32,703 nucleotides of DNA from Bacteroidia bacterium (GTDB lineage Bacteria > Bacteroidota > Bacteroidia > Bacteroidales > CAJPTX01), in contig CAJPTC010000030.1 in assembly GCA_905373475.1 (NCBI GenBank), positions 1 to 32,703 on the forward strand, written 5' to 3'. Position numbers and translations under genes: made by a program. The notes beneath the pieces were generated by a model that worked only from the letters and a program-made list of their open reading frames with translations, did not search any database and was not told where the DNA came from. Position 1 is the stretch's first letter. The number at the start of each line of letters is the position of its first letter. Positions 1 through 7,525 of the stretch are shown here, in pieces.

Positions 1-334
1 GCAACGGAAGCTCATTTTCTTGACTATAGTTACCCGTGTTTAAGTCTATATAGAGCACTGGGTGTTTCTGCCACGCTTCACGTTTCGACTGCCGTGCTAG
101 TTCTTCTTCGGCTTGCGCAAGATACAACCCTTCAAATAGCTCTTTCTCACCACGGAAATAGGCGGCAAGGGTGGAAAGAAACAAACTCTTACCAAAACGA
201 CGAGGACGACTCAAAAAATAGACCTTACCACGTAATAACTGTTCGATATACTGAGTCTTATCCACATAGAGATAGCCACTCTCTCTGAGGGATTGGAAAC
301 TTTGTACGCCGATGGGCAGCTTTCTCTCTGTCAT
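1..334 (-). CDS. AAA-ATPase-like protein of PF09820 type, N-terminal fragment
   Basis: The reading frame is open from an ATG at 334 to the left edge, so only the first 111 residues are visible. The start is typical of the PF09820 AAA-ATPase-like family (often next to a PD-(D/E)XK nuclease-like DUF1703 tail): LPIGVQSF at residues 6-13, YVDKT at 23-27 and the P-loop-like RPRRFGKS at 43-50, where the lysine would bind nucleotide phosphate. The family is present in many copies in Bacteroidales genomes and its function is not established; links to mobile DNA or defence have been suggested. No ATP-binding or nuclease activity can be judged from this fragment. The family assignment is from recognised motifs, and the missing C-terminus lies outside the window. 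Confidence 0.85.
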   Translation of the reverse strand, partial: MTERKLPIGVQSFQSLRESGYLYVDKTQYIEQLLRGKVYFLSRPRRFGKSLFLSTLAAYFRGEKELFEGLYLAQAEEELARQSKREAWQKHPVLYIDLNTGNYSQENELPL

Positions 335-516
335 CTTTCAAACCTTGTTAGCTATGCGAAAGATACTAAGAAAGAGCGATAAGGGTTGTGCAAGGGAGAC
401 AAAAACTGGCACAACACGGAACTGAACGAAAAGCAAAGGCTTTTTCGAGATAAATCGCACTGGAACTACAATGCGAATCGGTTTTGGGGAACGAAATGCT
501 CTGAAAAAACTAAAGG

Positions 517-1161
517 CTACTCTCTTTCCAGATGAACGAGGCACTTGGCATCGAAAAAAGCATCGGGGAATAGCCCAGCAAGAGGAATTATCGTTTTTCG
601 TACAGCATGGAGCTGAATTTCCTCTTCAAACGGAAAACCCTTGTAAGCAATAAGACCGCGAGGCATACGCTCCGAACTATCATTCAAAAGCGGCGCAGCC
701 CACTGCCATAGTTTTTGGAGTTCCGACACCCCACGGGTCACAACGAGGTCGTACTTGTCCGTCAAGGCTTCAGCCCTTAGGCACGACACACGAACGTTGC
801 GCAATTGCAACTGGTTAACCATGTCGTCTACCGCACGCACTTTCTTGGCGATGGAATCTACAAGGTGAAATTGAACATCGGGGCAAGCAATAGCAAGCGG
901 AATACCTGGGAAACCACCACCCGTACCCAAATCCAGCACCGTTAGCCCCTGCGCAAAAGGAAAATAATGCAAAGGCGCTAAGCTGTGCCCTATGTGATGC
1001 GTACGAATACTCTCCGTGTCCTTACGCGAGATAAGGTTAATACGCACATTCCACTCGAGCACAAGCTGTGCAAACACTTCGAGCTGCATGCACTGCTCCT
1101 GCGTCAGCGAGGGAAAAGATGCAAGGAAATTAGCGTTTTCAGTTATCCTTGAAATCCCCAT
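517..1161 (-). CDS. rsmG: 16S rRNA (guanine-N7) methyltransferase RsmG
   Basis: RsmG (GidB) methylates N7 of G527 in 16S rRNA using S-adenosylmethionine. The 214-residue product has the usual length. It shows the N-terminal segment with EWNxRINLISRKD (36-48), the SAM-binding motif LDLGTGGGFPG at 76-86, a VDSIAKKVRAV helix at 101-111 and VTRGV at 141-145 in place of the SRA-type motif. The ATG at 1161 lies 23 bases inside the end of the upstream sigma factor gene, so the two are probably translated from one message with coupling. The spacing from the start to the first conserved motif fits other Bacteroidales RsmG proteins. The 182 bases downstream (335-516) hold no supported gene; a weak A/T-rich hairpin at 427-447 may end the transcript. 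Confidence 0.93.
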   Translation of the reverse strand: MGISRITENANFLASFPSLTQEQCMQLEVFAQLVLEWNVRINLISRKDTESIRTHHIGHSLAPLHYFPFAQGLTVLDLGTGGGFPGIPLAIACPDVQFHLVDSIAKKVRAVDDMVNQLQLRNVRVSCLRAEALTDKYDLVVTRGVSELQKLWQWAAPLLNDSSERMPRGLIAYKGFPFEEEIQLHAVRKTIIPLAGLFPDAFFDAKCLVHLERE

Positions 1162-1753
1162 CTGGCGACTCTCGCAGTAGTTCTTGAAGCATGTTTCGCG
1201 CGCGAAATAGCTGAGCTTTCACCGTGCCCATGGGCAGAGCAAGTTCTACCGAGATCTCCTCGTAGGAAAGCTCATCAAAATATCGGAGTTGTACTAGTTT
1301 CTGGTACTGTGGTCGTAGCGATGTGACTAAGTGACGCAAACGTTCGATGTTCTGTTCGCGAATGAGTCGCTGCTCGGGGTCTGGTCCCGCCGCTGTCATC
1401 ATGGCTTCCTTGCTTGTCGAATCTGCGTTCGCCTCCTCGTAATCCTTTTGTAGGAGTCGTTTTCGTCGGCAATAGTCGATACTGTTATTGGTTGCGATCT
1501 TAAACAACCAGCTGCTAAATGCATAGCGCGGCACATACTGGTTAATGTTCTTAAAGGCTTTACCAAATGCCTCGATAGTCACATCCTCGGCATCCGTCGG
1601 GTTATTAACAATCTTGAGTACCAGATAGTAGATCTTGCTTCGATATTTATCGTGCAGGACGCGAAAGGCCTCCTCATCGCCATTACAAGCTCGCTGAACT
1701 AGTTCCCAATCCACTAGGGCCTTTTCAGAAAGATTGCCTAATTCTTGTTCCAT
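1139..1753 (-). CDS. ECF-type RNA polymerase sigma factor
   Basis: This is a sigma-70 family factor of the extracytoplasmic-function type, with region 2 (about residues 20-100 of the ATG form) and region 4 (about 138-195) joined by an acidic linker. Region 2 shows the DAEDVTIEAFGKAFKNI block and the WLFKIATNNSIDYCRRKR segment that contacts core polymerase and the -10 element. Region 4 carries the helix-turn-helix YEEISVELALPMGTVKAQLFRAR. I place the start at the ATG at 1753 (204 residues) because the longer form begins with a GTG at 1768. No anti-sigma gene is adjacent: downstream is rsmG (overlapping) and upstream, divergent, is a GIN-domain envelope protein. Its regulon cannot be told from the sequence. 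A TAnnTTTG element lies just upstream. Confidence 0.92.
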   Translation of the reverse strand: MEQELGNLSEKALVDWELVQRACNGDEEAFRVLHDKYRSKIYYLVLKIVNNPTDAEDVTIEAFGKAFKNINQYVPRYAFSSWLFKIATNNSIDYCRRKRLLQKDYEEANADSTSKEAMMTAAGPDPEQRLIREQNIERLRHLVTSLRPQYQKLVQLRYFDELSYEEISVELALPMGTVKAQLFRARNMLQELLRESPDGDFKDN

Positions 1754-1788
1754 TGCACGAAAGTACACAATTCCTCTTTATGATTTGC

Positions 1789-1796
1789 CAAATGTA
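1789..1796 (-). promoter_or_regulatory. Candidate Bacteroidota -7 element for the ECF sigma-rsmG transcript
   Basis: Read on the minus strand the bases are TACATTTG, an exact match to TAnnTTTG. A transcript starting about seven bases downstream would have a leader of roughly 30 bases before the ATG at 1753. No TTTG is present 19-21 bases upstream; that region is a poly-T run on the minus strand, so the upstream element is missing or degenerate. Confidence 0.45.
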
Positions 1797-1885
1797 ATAA
1801 AAATCTATGCAAAAAAAAACACACGAAAAGACTCTTTTTAATGTGTAACTTTTCCAATGCCCGATCGTCAAACGGTTAAACAAGA

Positions 1886-2986
1886 GTGAAAAAATATTTT
1901 GCGAAAATGAGAAAGTTGTTTTTAGTCTCTCTTTTCACGCTTTTAGCGTGTACTTTTCAACTACAATTTGCAGGAATTGCTAAGGCACAATGGGTGAAAT
2001 TAGCATCTCCCGAGGAGCGTACCTACAATCTCCAAGGGTTCAATAAAATCATTCTTTCCAATCCCGCAGAAGTGAGTGTACGACAAACAAATGAGTTTGC
2101 AGTATCGGCGCGCAGTAAGTACAAGGGGGCATTAGATATTTTGAAACTTGAGGTACGCAACAATACCTTGTATATTACTTCTGAGAGCCAGACTCTCAAA
2201 ACCTTCCCAGAGATAGACGTCTATGTAACGATGCCGAAACTTGAGGAAGCAACACTTAATGGCTCGGGAGAAATTGATCTCAAAGGGGCATTCACGGGCG
2301 ACCTCCTGCGAGTTACCCTGAACGGCTCGGGCGATATTGATATAGACGATGCAAAACTCACACACGATTTCGTGGGCAGCCTCAATGGGTCGGGCGACTT
2401 GAAATTTGGGCGTCTGGAGACCACAAACCTCCAACTATCACTCCAAGGATCGGGAGATATTGAAGCAAAGCGCCTCTCCGCGCGGAACGAAGCGAATTTG
2501 TCACTGCAAGGCTCTGGTACATTCATTGTAGACATGCTACGATGCACAAATCTATCAGGGCTACTTCGAGGCAGCGGCGACCTCAAATTCGGACAAGTAA
2601 CCTTTACCGATAAAGCGGACATTGAGTTGGCAGGGTCGGGCGATATATATGCGAAAGAGATAAAAGGAGGAAATGCGCTTGCAACAACACTTCGTGGCAG
2701 CGGCGATATTCGCTACAACTCACTAGAAGTCGATACATTTGATGCCGAACTATACATGTCTGGCGACATTTATGTAAGCTCTGGTAAGGCAAAAAATGTT
2801 TCTGCGTCTGTGGTAGGGTCAGGCGATATGCACTTACGTGGGCTGCGTTGCAGTGTGGCACATGTACAACTACAAGGCTCTGGAGATATTACACTCGATG
2901 TGCGCGATGAACTTTACATGGAGCATGTAAAGGGCTCGGGAGAAATTCATTACACGGGCAATCCTACGCTGAAGGTGAAGAAATAA
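1886..2986 (+). CDS. Secreted GIN-domain (DUF2807) repeat protein
   Basis: This 366-residue protein belongs to the DUF2807, or head GIN domain, family of Bacteroidota envelope proteins. These are predicted right-handed beta-solenoids without known enzymatic activity. A signal peptide spans about residues 1-35, with a likely cut after AKA. From residue 126 to 352 a G-S-G-D/E motif recurs 12 times (126, 147, 168, 188, 209, 229, 250, 271, 291, 311, 331, 350), one per 19-21 residue turn; the ninth copy reads MSGD. The start given is a GTG at 1886; an ATG at 1907 would also leave a usable signal peptide. The gene is divergent from the ECF sigma factor, which could control it, and is followed by a strong hairpin terminator. 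It is longer and more regular than many two-lobed DUF2807 proteins. Confidence 0.88.
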   Translation: MKKYFAKMRKLFLVSLFTLLACTFQLQFAGIAKAQWVKLASPEERTYNLQGFNKIILSNPAEVSVRQTNEFAVSARSKYKGALDILKLEVRNNTLYITSESQTLKTFPEIDVYVTMPKLEEATLNGSGEIDLKGAFTGDLLRVTLNGSGDIDIDDAKLTHDFVGSLNGSGDLKFGRLETTNLQLSLQGSGDIEAKRLSARNEANLSLQGSGTFIVDMLRCTNLSGLLRGSGDLKFGQVTFTDKADIELAGSGDIYAKEIKGGNALATTLRGSGDIRYNSLEVDTFDAELYMSGDIYVSSGKAKNVSASVVGSGDMHLRGLRCSVAHVQLQGSGDITLDVRDELYMEHVKGSGEIHYTGNPTLKVKK

Positions 2987-3031
2987 AAGCATTACAGTAT
3001 ACTCGCATTTTACGTATCTGAACACAAGAAA

Positions 3032-3065
3032 AGGGGAGTGGAAAATTTCTATTTTGCACTCCCCT
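3032..3065. terminator. Bidirectional hairpin terminator between convergent genes
   Basis: AGGGGAGTG at 3032-3040 pairs with CACTCCCCT at 3057-3065. After one mismatch the stem continues inward as AAAAT/ATTTT. The 3' side is T-rich (AGTTATTTTAT) and the other side is A-rich, so it can end both the GIN-domain gene (+) and the DUF4783 gene (-). Confidence 0.75.
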
Positions 3066-3099
3066 AGTTATTTTATCAAACCTCTTATTCTGCTCTAGG

Positions 3100-3504
3100 T
3101 CAGAACTTTCCTCCTTCCAGAGCAGCCGAATTCTGTATAAGAATTTGTGAGATGCGCGACTGGTTGTTCTCAGTTTTCAAAAAGATACTCACACGAAAAG
3201 TACCTGTTTGCGAGGTATAAGTACCAATAAAGAAAGAATTGTCTGTACGCACCTTGCGGTGGGCTACAACAAAACTCGTTGGCGGATTGCTAACAAAAAA
3301 ATTATTCAATAATACCTGCGCCTGCGAATTGCCGTAAACGTTCTCTACGTCTAGAATACGAAGATCTACTGTTGTACCAAAGTAGGGTAACAACTTCTCT
3401 GCATTGCCTGTTGCGATAGCTTGCTCAATGTCGGTTTCTGGCGATTGCGCGAAAGCTACACAAGAGAGCATTGCAAAAGGAAGAAGAAAATATAGCAGTT
3501 TCAT
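3100..3504 (-). CDS. DUF4783 family secreted protein
   Basis: This 134-residue protein has a signal peptide (cut near residue 19, AFA|QS). It is followed by an NTF2-like fold pattern: a helical start (DIEQAIATGNAEKLLPYF), then TTVDLRI, then a series of strands ending in ISQILIQ. This matches the DUF4783 family, small periplasmic proteins found almost only in Bacteroidota and of unknown function. The start is an ATG at 3504 and the length is normal for the family. It stands alone: a shared terminator follows it, and 152 bases separate it from the upstream M20 peptidase gene. No catalytic residues can be argued. Confidence 0.75.
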   Translation of the reverse strand: MKLLYFLLPFAMLSCVAFAQSPETDIEQAIATGNAEKLLPYFGTTVDLRILDVENVYGNSQAQVLLNNFFVSNPPTSFVVAHRKVRTDNSFFIGTYTSQTGTFRVSIFLKTENNQSRISQILIQNSAALEGGKF

Positions 3505-3656
3505 GATTCGCCCTTTCTTGTCACTCTAGGTTGTTTCACTTCCGTATGAAACGGTCAAACTTTATGTTAGAGATAGTAACGCCGCAGATTTACAAAAGGT
3601 TACACGCTACTGCGCAATCTCCGCTCCAAGCGGCGTTCTTGTTTGGATAAGAGTGG

Positions 3657-4796
3657 TCATAACTCCTGTGCCAAGCGCTCCAAACAGCGCAAACCATAAA
3701 GCAAAGCGTCCTCCGAGGGGCAAAAATCTGCTGAGTGTAAATTGCCCGTAGGTCCTACTCCAAGACGGAGAAATAGCGAAGGGAGGACGTGGGTGAAGTA
3801 GGCAAAATCGTCTGTTGTCATACGTTTAGGTAGTGAAACTACATTGCCTTGCACACACTCCGCGAGCAAAAGACGTGCACGCGTTGCTAACTCCTCGTTG
3901 TTCAGTAAGGACGGATAACCTTCTGTAATATCCACTGTAGCCGTTGCTCCGAAGCTGGCTGCCGTATGTTCTGCAATACGACATATCAGTTTTTTCGCTT
4001 CTGCACGCCACGTTTCCGAATGGGTGCGTAACGTACCATCAAGACGCACAGAGGCTGGAATAAGGTTCATGCGACCTTGGCACACCACGTTTCCGAAAGA
4101 TAAGACCATGGGCGAACTAGGTGGCGCATTGCGCGAAGCAATGGTTTGAAGCGCTATCAGGGTATGTGCTGCTACCAACAAGGAGTCTACGCCCGTATGA
4201 GGTAATGCCCCGTGTGCAGCTTTCCCATTAACAGTAATTCGAATCTCATCGCCCGATGCCATATATTGCCCGGAACAAATCCCGATGCTTCCGACTGGAA
4301 GCTCAGGTTCGCAATGAAAAGCGAACATAGCGTCGGGCTTATGAGCTTGGAACGGCGCAGAATGCAGCACAGCCATCGCACCGCCTGGTAGCACCTCTTC
4401 CGAGGACTCAAAAATAAGGAGAAGATTTGGCCATTTACCAGCAGGACTTTCGTCGCGAAGCAAACTCAACCCCACGGCAAGAGCTATATGGAGGTCGTGA
4501 CCGCAAGCATGCATGACGCCAGCATTTTTACTGGAAAACTCTCCCTCATGCTCCTGTATGGGGAGGGCGTCCAATTCCGCCCTATAACCAAAAGTGGTGG
4601 GAATTTCTCCTGCTTTGTATGCAAGAAAACTTGTAGCTCCCTCTATCGGGAAGAGCTCCCACCCTCTTTCGCCTAGAAGCTCCTGTAAGTAAGCCGAAGT
4701 TGTAAACTCTACGCCCGAAAGTTCAGGATTCTGGTGGATGTGCCGTCGTACCTCGCGTGCCAAAGTAGCTGCACGCTGCAAAGCATCAGTTTGCAT
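3657..4796 (-). CDS. M20 family amidohydrolase (N-acyl amino acid/hippurate hydrolase type)
   Basis: The product is a metal-dependent amidohydrolase of the M20D group, which removes acyl groups from N-acylated amino acids or related amides in the cytoplasm. Key motifs are RRHIHQNPELSG near the N-terminus, the metal-binding HACGHDLHIALAVG, FESSEEVLPGGAMAV with its catalytic Glu pair, a lid-domain NGKAAHGALPHTGVDS, and the final metal-site region NLHSADFCP. I prefer the ATG at 4796 (379 residues), because the longer form from 4823 adds nine residues of poor family fit and overlaps the upstream gene more; even so it overlaps the DUF4831 stop by 11 bases, suggesting translational coupling. The exact substrate cannot be predicted. 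Two inverted repeats lie downstream (3578-3637), but neither is a convincing terminator. Confidence 0.88.
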   Translation of the reverse strand: MQTDALQRAATLAREVRRHIHQNPELSGVEFTTSAYLQELLGERGWELFPIEGATSFLAYKAGEIPTTFGYRAELDALPIQEHEGEFSSKNAGVMHACGHDLHIALAVGLSLLRDESPAGKWPNLLLIFESSEEVLPGGAMAVLHSAPFQAHKPDAMFAFHCEPELPVGSIGICSGQYMASGDEIRITVNGKAAHGALPHTGVDSLLVAAHTLIALQTIASRNAPPSSPMVLSFGNVVCQGRMNLIPASVRLDGTLRTHSETWRAEAKKLICRIAEHTAASFGATATVDITEGYPSLLNNEELATRARLLLAECVQGNVVSLPKRMTTDDFAYFTHVLPSLFLRLGVGPTGNLHSADFCPSEDALLYGLRCLERLAQEL

Positions 4797-5907
4797 GGGA
4801 TAGGCGAAGTTGTACTGGAGCATGCATCAGCTTTCCATATTGCGAAATCGCGATACGCCCTTGATAGATATTCTCTCCATCCAAGGAAAGCTGAACGTCC
4901 GTAGGAAATGCCGTGCGGTAGTAGTACGCGTTATGCAACGTGGGGATAGATTCCAGATCGATTGTCTCTTTTGTCTCGCAAGTTAGCTGGAGGAGTATCG
5001 GGCTGGCACTCATATCATTGGGAGGCACAATGCCTTGCGTGTCAGAGAATCGACAAAGTATTGTTGTATTCTCACTCTGTAAGGGTGTATACGAGCGCTG
5101 TACATGAACCGTATCGTACATAGTGCGCCCTATGAAAAGCATTAGATATTCAGCTTCCAGACGCGCAATCTCCTTGAGTATTGTAGGAATTCCGTCGGGA
5201 GTAGTCGGCATATCATCACCAAGCAGAAGCTCTATTCTACGTTTACGTAAAGCAAAGATCTGGTCTGCAGCCTGACGGGCTTTTTCCTCTAGCGAACGTT
5301 TTATGGTCACCTCTCGTGTCACGGGCACGCTTACAAAAGACGTATCCTTTTGCACAACAGAGTGAAAAACATTTTTTTCGGAGTCAATGAAAGGGTCGGA
5401 AGACAAATCGGTATAGCAATAAGGCTGCTGTGCGGTATTCTGTTGGCAAACATTAGCCGTTTGCGGATAGAGTTCGTTGGCAGGCATAAGCATACCATTG
5501 GCGGTCAGTTGCAAAAAAAGAGGGCTTTGCTGTCCATGCGTTAGGTGCGCTAAAATAGGATAACGAGTGTCCACTTCCTGATGCGTAGTTATTTTCACAC
5601 CAGCAAGCTGACAATGCTGCACTGGTTGCGTAGCCACTGCGGCAATACCTAGGAACTTCTCGCAATATTGCGCGTAAGGTCCTGGCGTATAGTAGGAGCA
5701 TGCCACGGAAAAATCAAAGTCAAGTACAGTTTGTGGTAAATAGTACACGAGGGCATTGGCCTGCTGCGCTTTATCGCTGTCGTATTTCGATACTTGAATT
5801 TGCGACCCAGTTCCACAGCCACTACCAAAGCACAGGAGCAACAGACCCACAAACCATAGTCCCGCCCGATTTCTTACCTCTCTTGTTGCTAGCATTTTAC
5901 AAAACAT
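4786..5907 (-). CDS. DUF4831 family probable lipoprotein
   Basis: This is a Bacteroidota-restricted DUF4831 protein of unknown function, about 373 residues from the ATG at 5907. The N-terminus has a hydrophobic stretch (GLWFVGLLLLCFG) ending in GSGC, a weak lipobox. ALVYYLPQTVLDF follows, then a region resembling the family core (KRSLEEKARQAADQIFALRKRRIELLLGDD) and a C-terminal beta-rich part ending in NIYQGRIAISQYGKLM. The frame is open to 5970, but that start would put the hydrophobic segment 40 residues in and would lie upstream of the candidate -7 element, so ATGs at 5907 or 5895 are better. It is followed, with overlap, by the M20 amidohydrolase; no functional link between the two is known. 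Confidence 0.78.
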   Translation of the reverse strand: MFCKMLATREVRNRAGLWFVGLLLLCFGSGCGTGSQIQVSKYDSDKAQQANALVYYLPQTVLDFDFSVACSYYTPGPYAQYCEKFLGIAAVATQPVQHCQLAGVKITTHQEVDTRYPILAHLTHGQQSPLFLQLTANGMLMPANELYPQTANVCQQNTAQQPYCYTDLSSDPFIDSEKNVFHSVVQKDTSFVSVPVTREVTIKRSLEEKARQAADQIFALRKRRIELLLGDDMPTTPDGIPTILKEIARLEAEYLMLFIGRTMYDTVHVQRSYTPLQSENTTILCRFSDTQGIVPPNDMSASPILLQLTCETKETIDLESIPTLHNAYYYRTAFPTDVQLSLDGENIYQGRIAISQYGKLMHAPVQLRLSHAN

Positions 5908-5923
5908 AATTTCAATACCCGCC

Positions 5924-5931
5924 CAAAGATA
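5924..5931 (-). promoter_or_regulatory. Candidate -7 element for the DUF4831-amidohydrolase pair
   Basis: On the minus strand the bases read TATCTTTG, matching TAnnTTTG. Initiation about seven bases downstream would give a very short leader to the ATG at 5907, or about 20 bases to that at 5895. The upstream element near 5951 is only TTTCTG, so support is moderate. Confidence 0.4.
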
Positions 5932-6010
5932 TTGTAATTTGTCGACGCCCCAGAAATAGCACTCTGCCATTCTCCCACGTCAAACACTACGACAAGCGTC
6001 GTACGGAATT

Positions 6011-7105
6011 CTATTCCCCGAAGCTAATACCTATGCCACGCGCTGTATTGATCAGATCGCAGTGCGGATCGACAAGATTCGGTTGCATAACAGCCTCAAT
6101 CAAAGGCACAGAAATAATGTTAGGATGCCTGTAGGCCACCATCTCGCCAAAGCGTCCCTCGAGCACCATCTCAAAAGCTTTTACACCAAACTGTGTAGCC
6201 AAAATACGATCGTAAGCTACGGGAATACCACCACGTTGTAGATGCCCTAAGATCGTCTCTCGCATATCTTCCTCAAAGCCAATCGATTTTAGGTCGTGTA
6301 CAAGCTTGTGAGCTACTCCACCAAGATGCACGTTTTCATAGCCAATTTCGTGGTTCTCATTGGAGGTCACCGTACCATCTTTCGGCATAGCACCCTCTGC
6401 AATAACTATTATTGCATGCCCCTTACCTCGGTTAAAACGCTGATCAAGACGCTCCTTTACCTTGTGCACATCGTAGGGAATTTCTGGAATCAGACACACC
6501 TCCGCTCCGCCCGCAATGGCGGCATGTAGCGCAATCCAGCCAGCGTTGCGACCCATCACCTCCAGCACGAGTACTCGGTTGTGCGAAGCTGCCGTGGTTA
6601 CCAACTTATCTACCGCCTCTGTGGCTATCTGTACCGCTGTCTGAAAACCAAAAGTAAAATCGGTAGATGAGAGGTCGTTATCAATCGTTTTTGGAACACC
6701 GATGATATTCAATCCTTTCTCGTAGAGCCGTTGGCTAATGCGTTGCGACCCATCACCCCCTACGCTTATCACTGCATCTATACCGAGGAATTGCAACTTT
6801 CGCAGCATTTCATCGCTCCGATCTACTGCAATCCACGAACCGTCAGGCTGTTTTACAGGCCAGGCAAACGGACCACCCTTATTGGTTGTGCCTATTATTG
6901 TACCACCACGTACATGTATCCCCGAGACGGCTTGTTCATCCAACAAGCGTATCTCGGTAGGTTCGCTCAGAATTCCATCAAACGACTGTATACCACCTAT
7001 TACCTCCCAGCCCTGTTCCTGCGAGGCACGACGCACCACGGCACGTATCACGGCATTCAGACCTGGACAATCGCCACCGCCCGTGGCTATCATCACGCGT
7101 TTCAT
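6011..7105 (-). CDS. pfkA: 6-phosphofructokinase, group III-like
   Basis: The enzyme phosphorylates fructose 6-phosphate to fructose 1,6-bisphosphate, the committed step of glycolysis. In the 366-residue numbering used here (GTG start at 7111) the motifs are GGGDCPGLNAVIR at 11-23, GGDGS at 118-122, PKTIDND at 140-146 with the catalytic Asp 144, MGRNAGWIA at 186-194 and LGHLQRGG at 288-295. The ATG at 7105 is the likelier start. Position 121 is Gly, as in ATP-using enzymes, while position 141 is Lys, as in pyrophosphate-using ones. Gly plus Lys is seen in mixed group III enzymes and usually predicts ATP use. The gene is monocistronic, with the terminator of the next upstream gene separating them. 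Confidence 0.93.
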   Translation of the reverse strand: MKRVMIATGGGDCPGLNAVIRAVVRRASQEQGWEVIGGIQSFDGILSEPTEIRLLDEQAVSGIHVRGGTIIGTTNKGGPFAWPVKQPDGSWIAVDRSDEMLRKLQFLGIDAVISVGGDGSQRISQRLYEKGLNIIGVPKTIDNDLSSTDFTFGFQTAVQIATEAVDKLVTTAASHNRVLVLEVMGRNAGWIALHAAIAGGAEVCLIPEIPYDVHKVKERLDQRFNRGKGHAIIVIAEGAMPKDGTVTSNENHEIGYENVHLGGVAHKLVHDLKSIGFEEDMRETILGHLQRGGIPVAYDRILATQFGVKAFEMVLEGRFGEMVAYRHPNIISVPLIEAVMQPNLVDPHCDLINTARGIGISFGE

Positions 7106-7164
7106 TCGCACTTCCCCTCTTCGCTTTTAGAACAAACCTTGCTCTTGTGTTAGCACAGAAAAAA

Positions 7165-7193
7165 CAGAGACGCTGCTACTCGCAACGTCTCTG
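7165..7193 (-). terminator. Hairpin terminator after the small lipoprotein gene
   Basis: CAGAGACG at 7165-7172 is the inverse complement of CGTCTCTG at 7186-7193, with a 13-base loop. On the minus strand the stem is followed directly by six T residues. It begins eight bases after the stop codon of the 44-residue lipoprotein gene. Six A residues on the other side mean it could also work on the plus strand. Confidence 0.8.
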
Positions 7194-7200
7194 CAAAAAA

Positions 7201-7335
7201 CTATTGTACACTCACTCTTCGGTAAGCTGGGCACGGAGCTTTGCCCGTGCTCGAGCAAGAGGCAAAAAACATCGACCCCACGATTAAGGTCAGCAAGACT
7301 ACTGCGGCAAGCAACCGCCCCCGACGCGACTTCAT
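7201..7335 (-). CDS. 44-residue small lipoprotein
   Basis: A short frame runs from an ATG at 7335 to a TAG at 7201. The product begins with basic residues (MKSRRGR), a hydrophobic stretch (LLAAVVLLTLIVGSMFF) and a good lipobox, FASC, with the lipidated cysteine at residue 27. The mature part is only about 18 residues, SSTGKAPCPAY then a basic tail, with one further cysteine. Very short lipoproteins with a C-P-A-Y segment occur in Bacteroidales, but their function is unknown. A tight terminator directly after the stop and a distinct leader before the start support it as a real single-gene transcript. Its size is below common gene-calling cut-offs, so it may be unannotated. Confidence 0.75.
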   Translation of the reverse strand: MKSRRGRLLAAVVLLTLIVGSMFFASCSSTGKAPCPAYRRVSVQ

Positions 7336-7421
7336 AATAACCCTATATTTTTAATTTAATTTCTTTCCCTCTTTTGTTCGCTACCCTGCGCCTACTTCTT
7401 CGTATACGCATTAGCCCATTA

Positions 7422-7429
7422 CAAAGATA
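7422..7429 (-). promoter_or_regulatory. Possible -7 element upstream of the small lipoprotein
   Basis: The minus strand reads TATCTTTG, fitting TAnnTTTG. It would give a leader of about 80 bases before the ATG at 7335. No matching TTTG is found at the expected distance, so this is tentative. The rest of 7336-7525 is AT-rich and shows no gene. Confidence 0.3.
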
Positions 7430-7525
7430 CGCGATTTTCATTACGAAACCTACCCGAGGGTGTCGCAAAGCGCTGCGTAATGCTTTGTACTGACGCATAA
7501 CCGCAAACGCAATGCCAAAACAGTA

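Noticed and set aside
2221..2622. Minus-strand frame of 133 codons rich in Ser-Pro-Glu-Pro within the GIN-domain gene
   Set aside because: It is the antisense reading of the GSGD repeats, with no start context and no family resemblance.
3578..3637. Inverted repeats AACGCCGC/GCGGCGTT and CCGCT/AGCGG after the amidohydrolase gene
   Set aside because: They overlap and compete, one has a 44-base loop, and neither has a T-run, so a terminator call was not justified.
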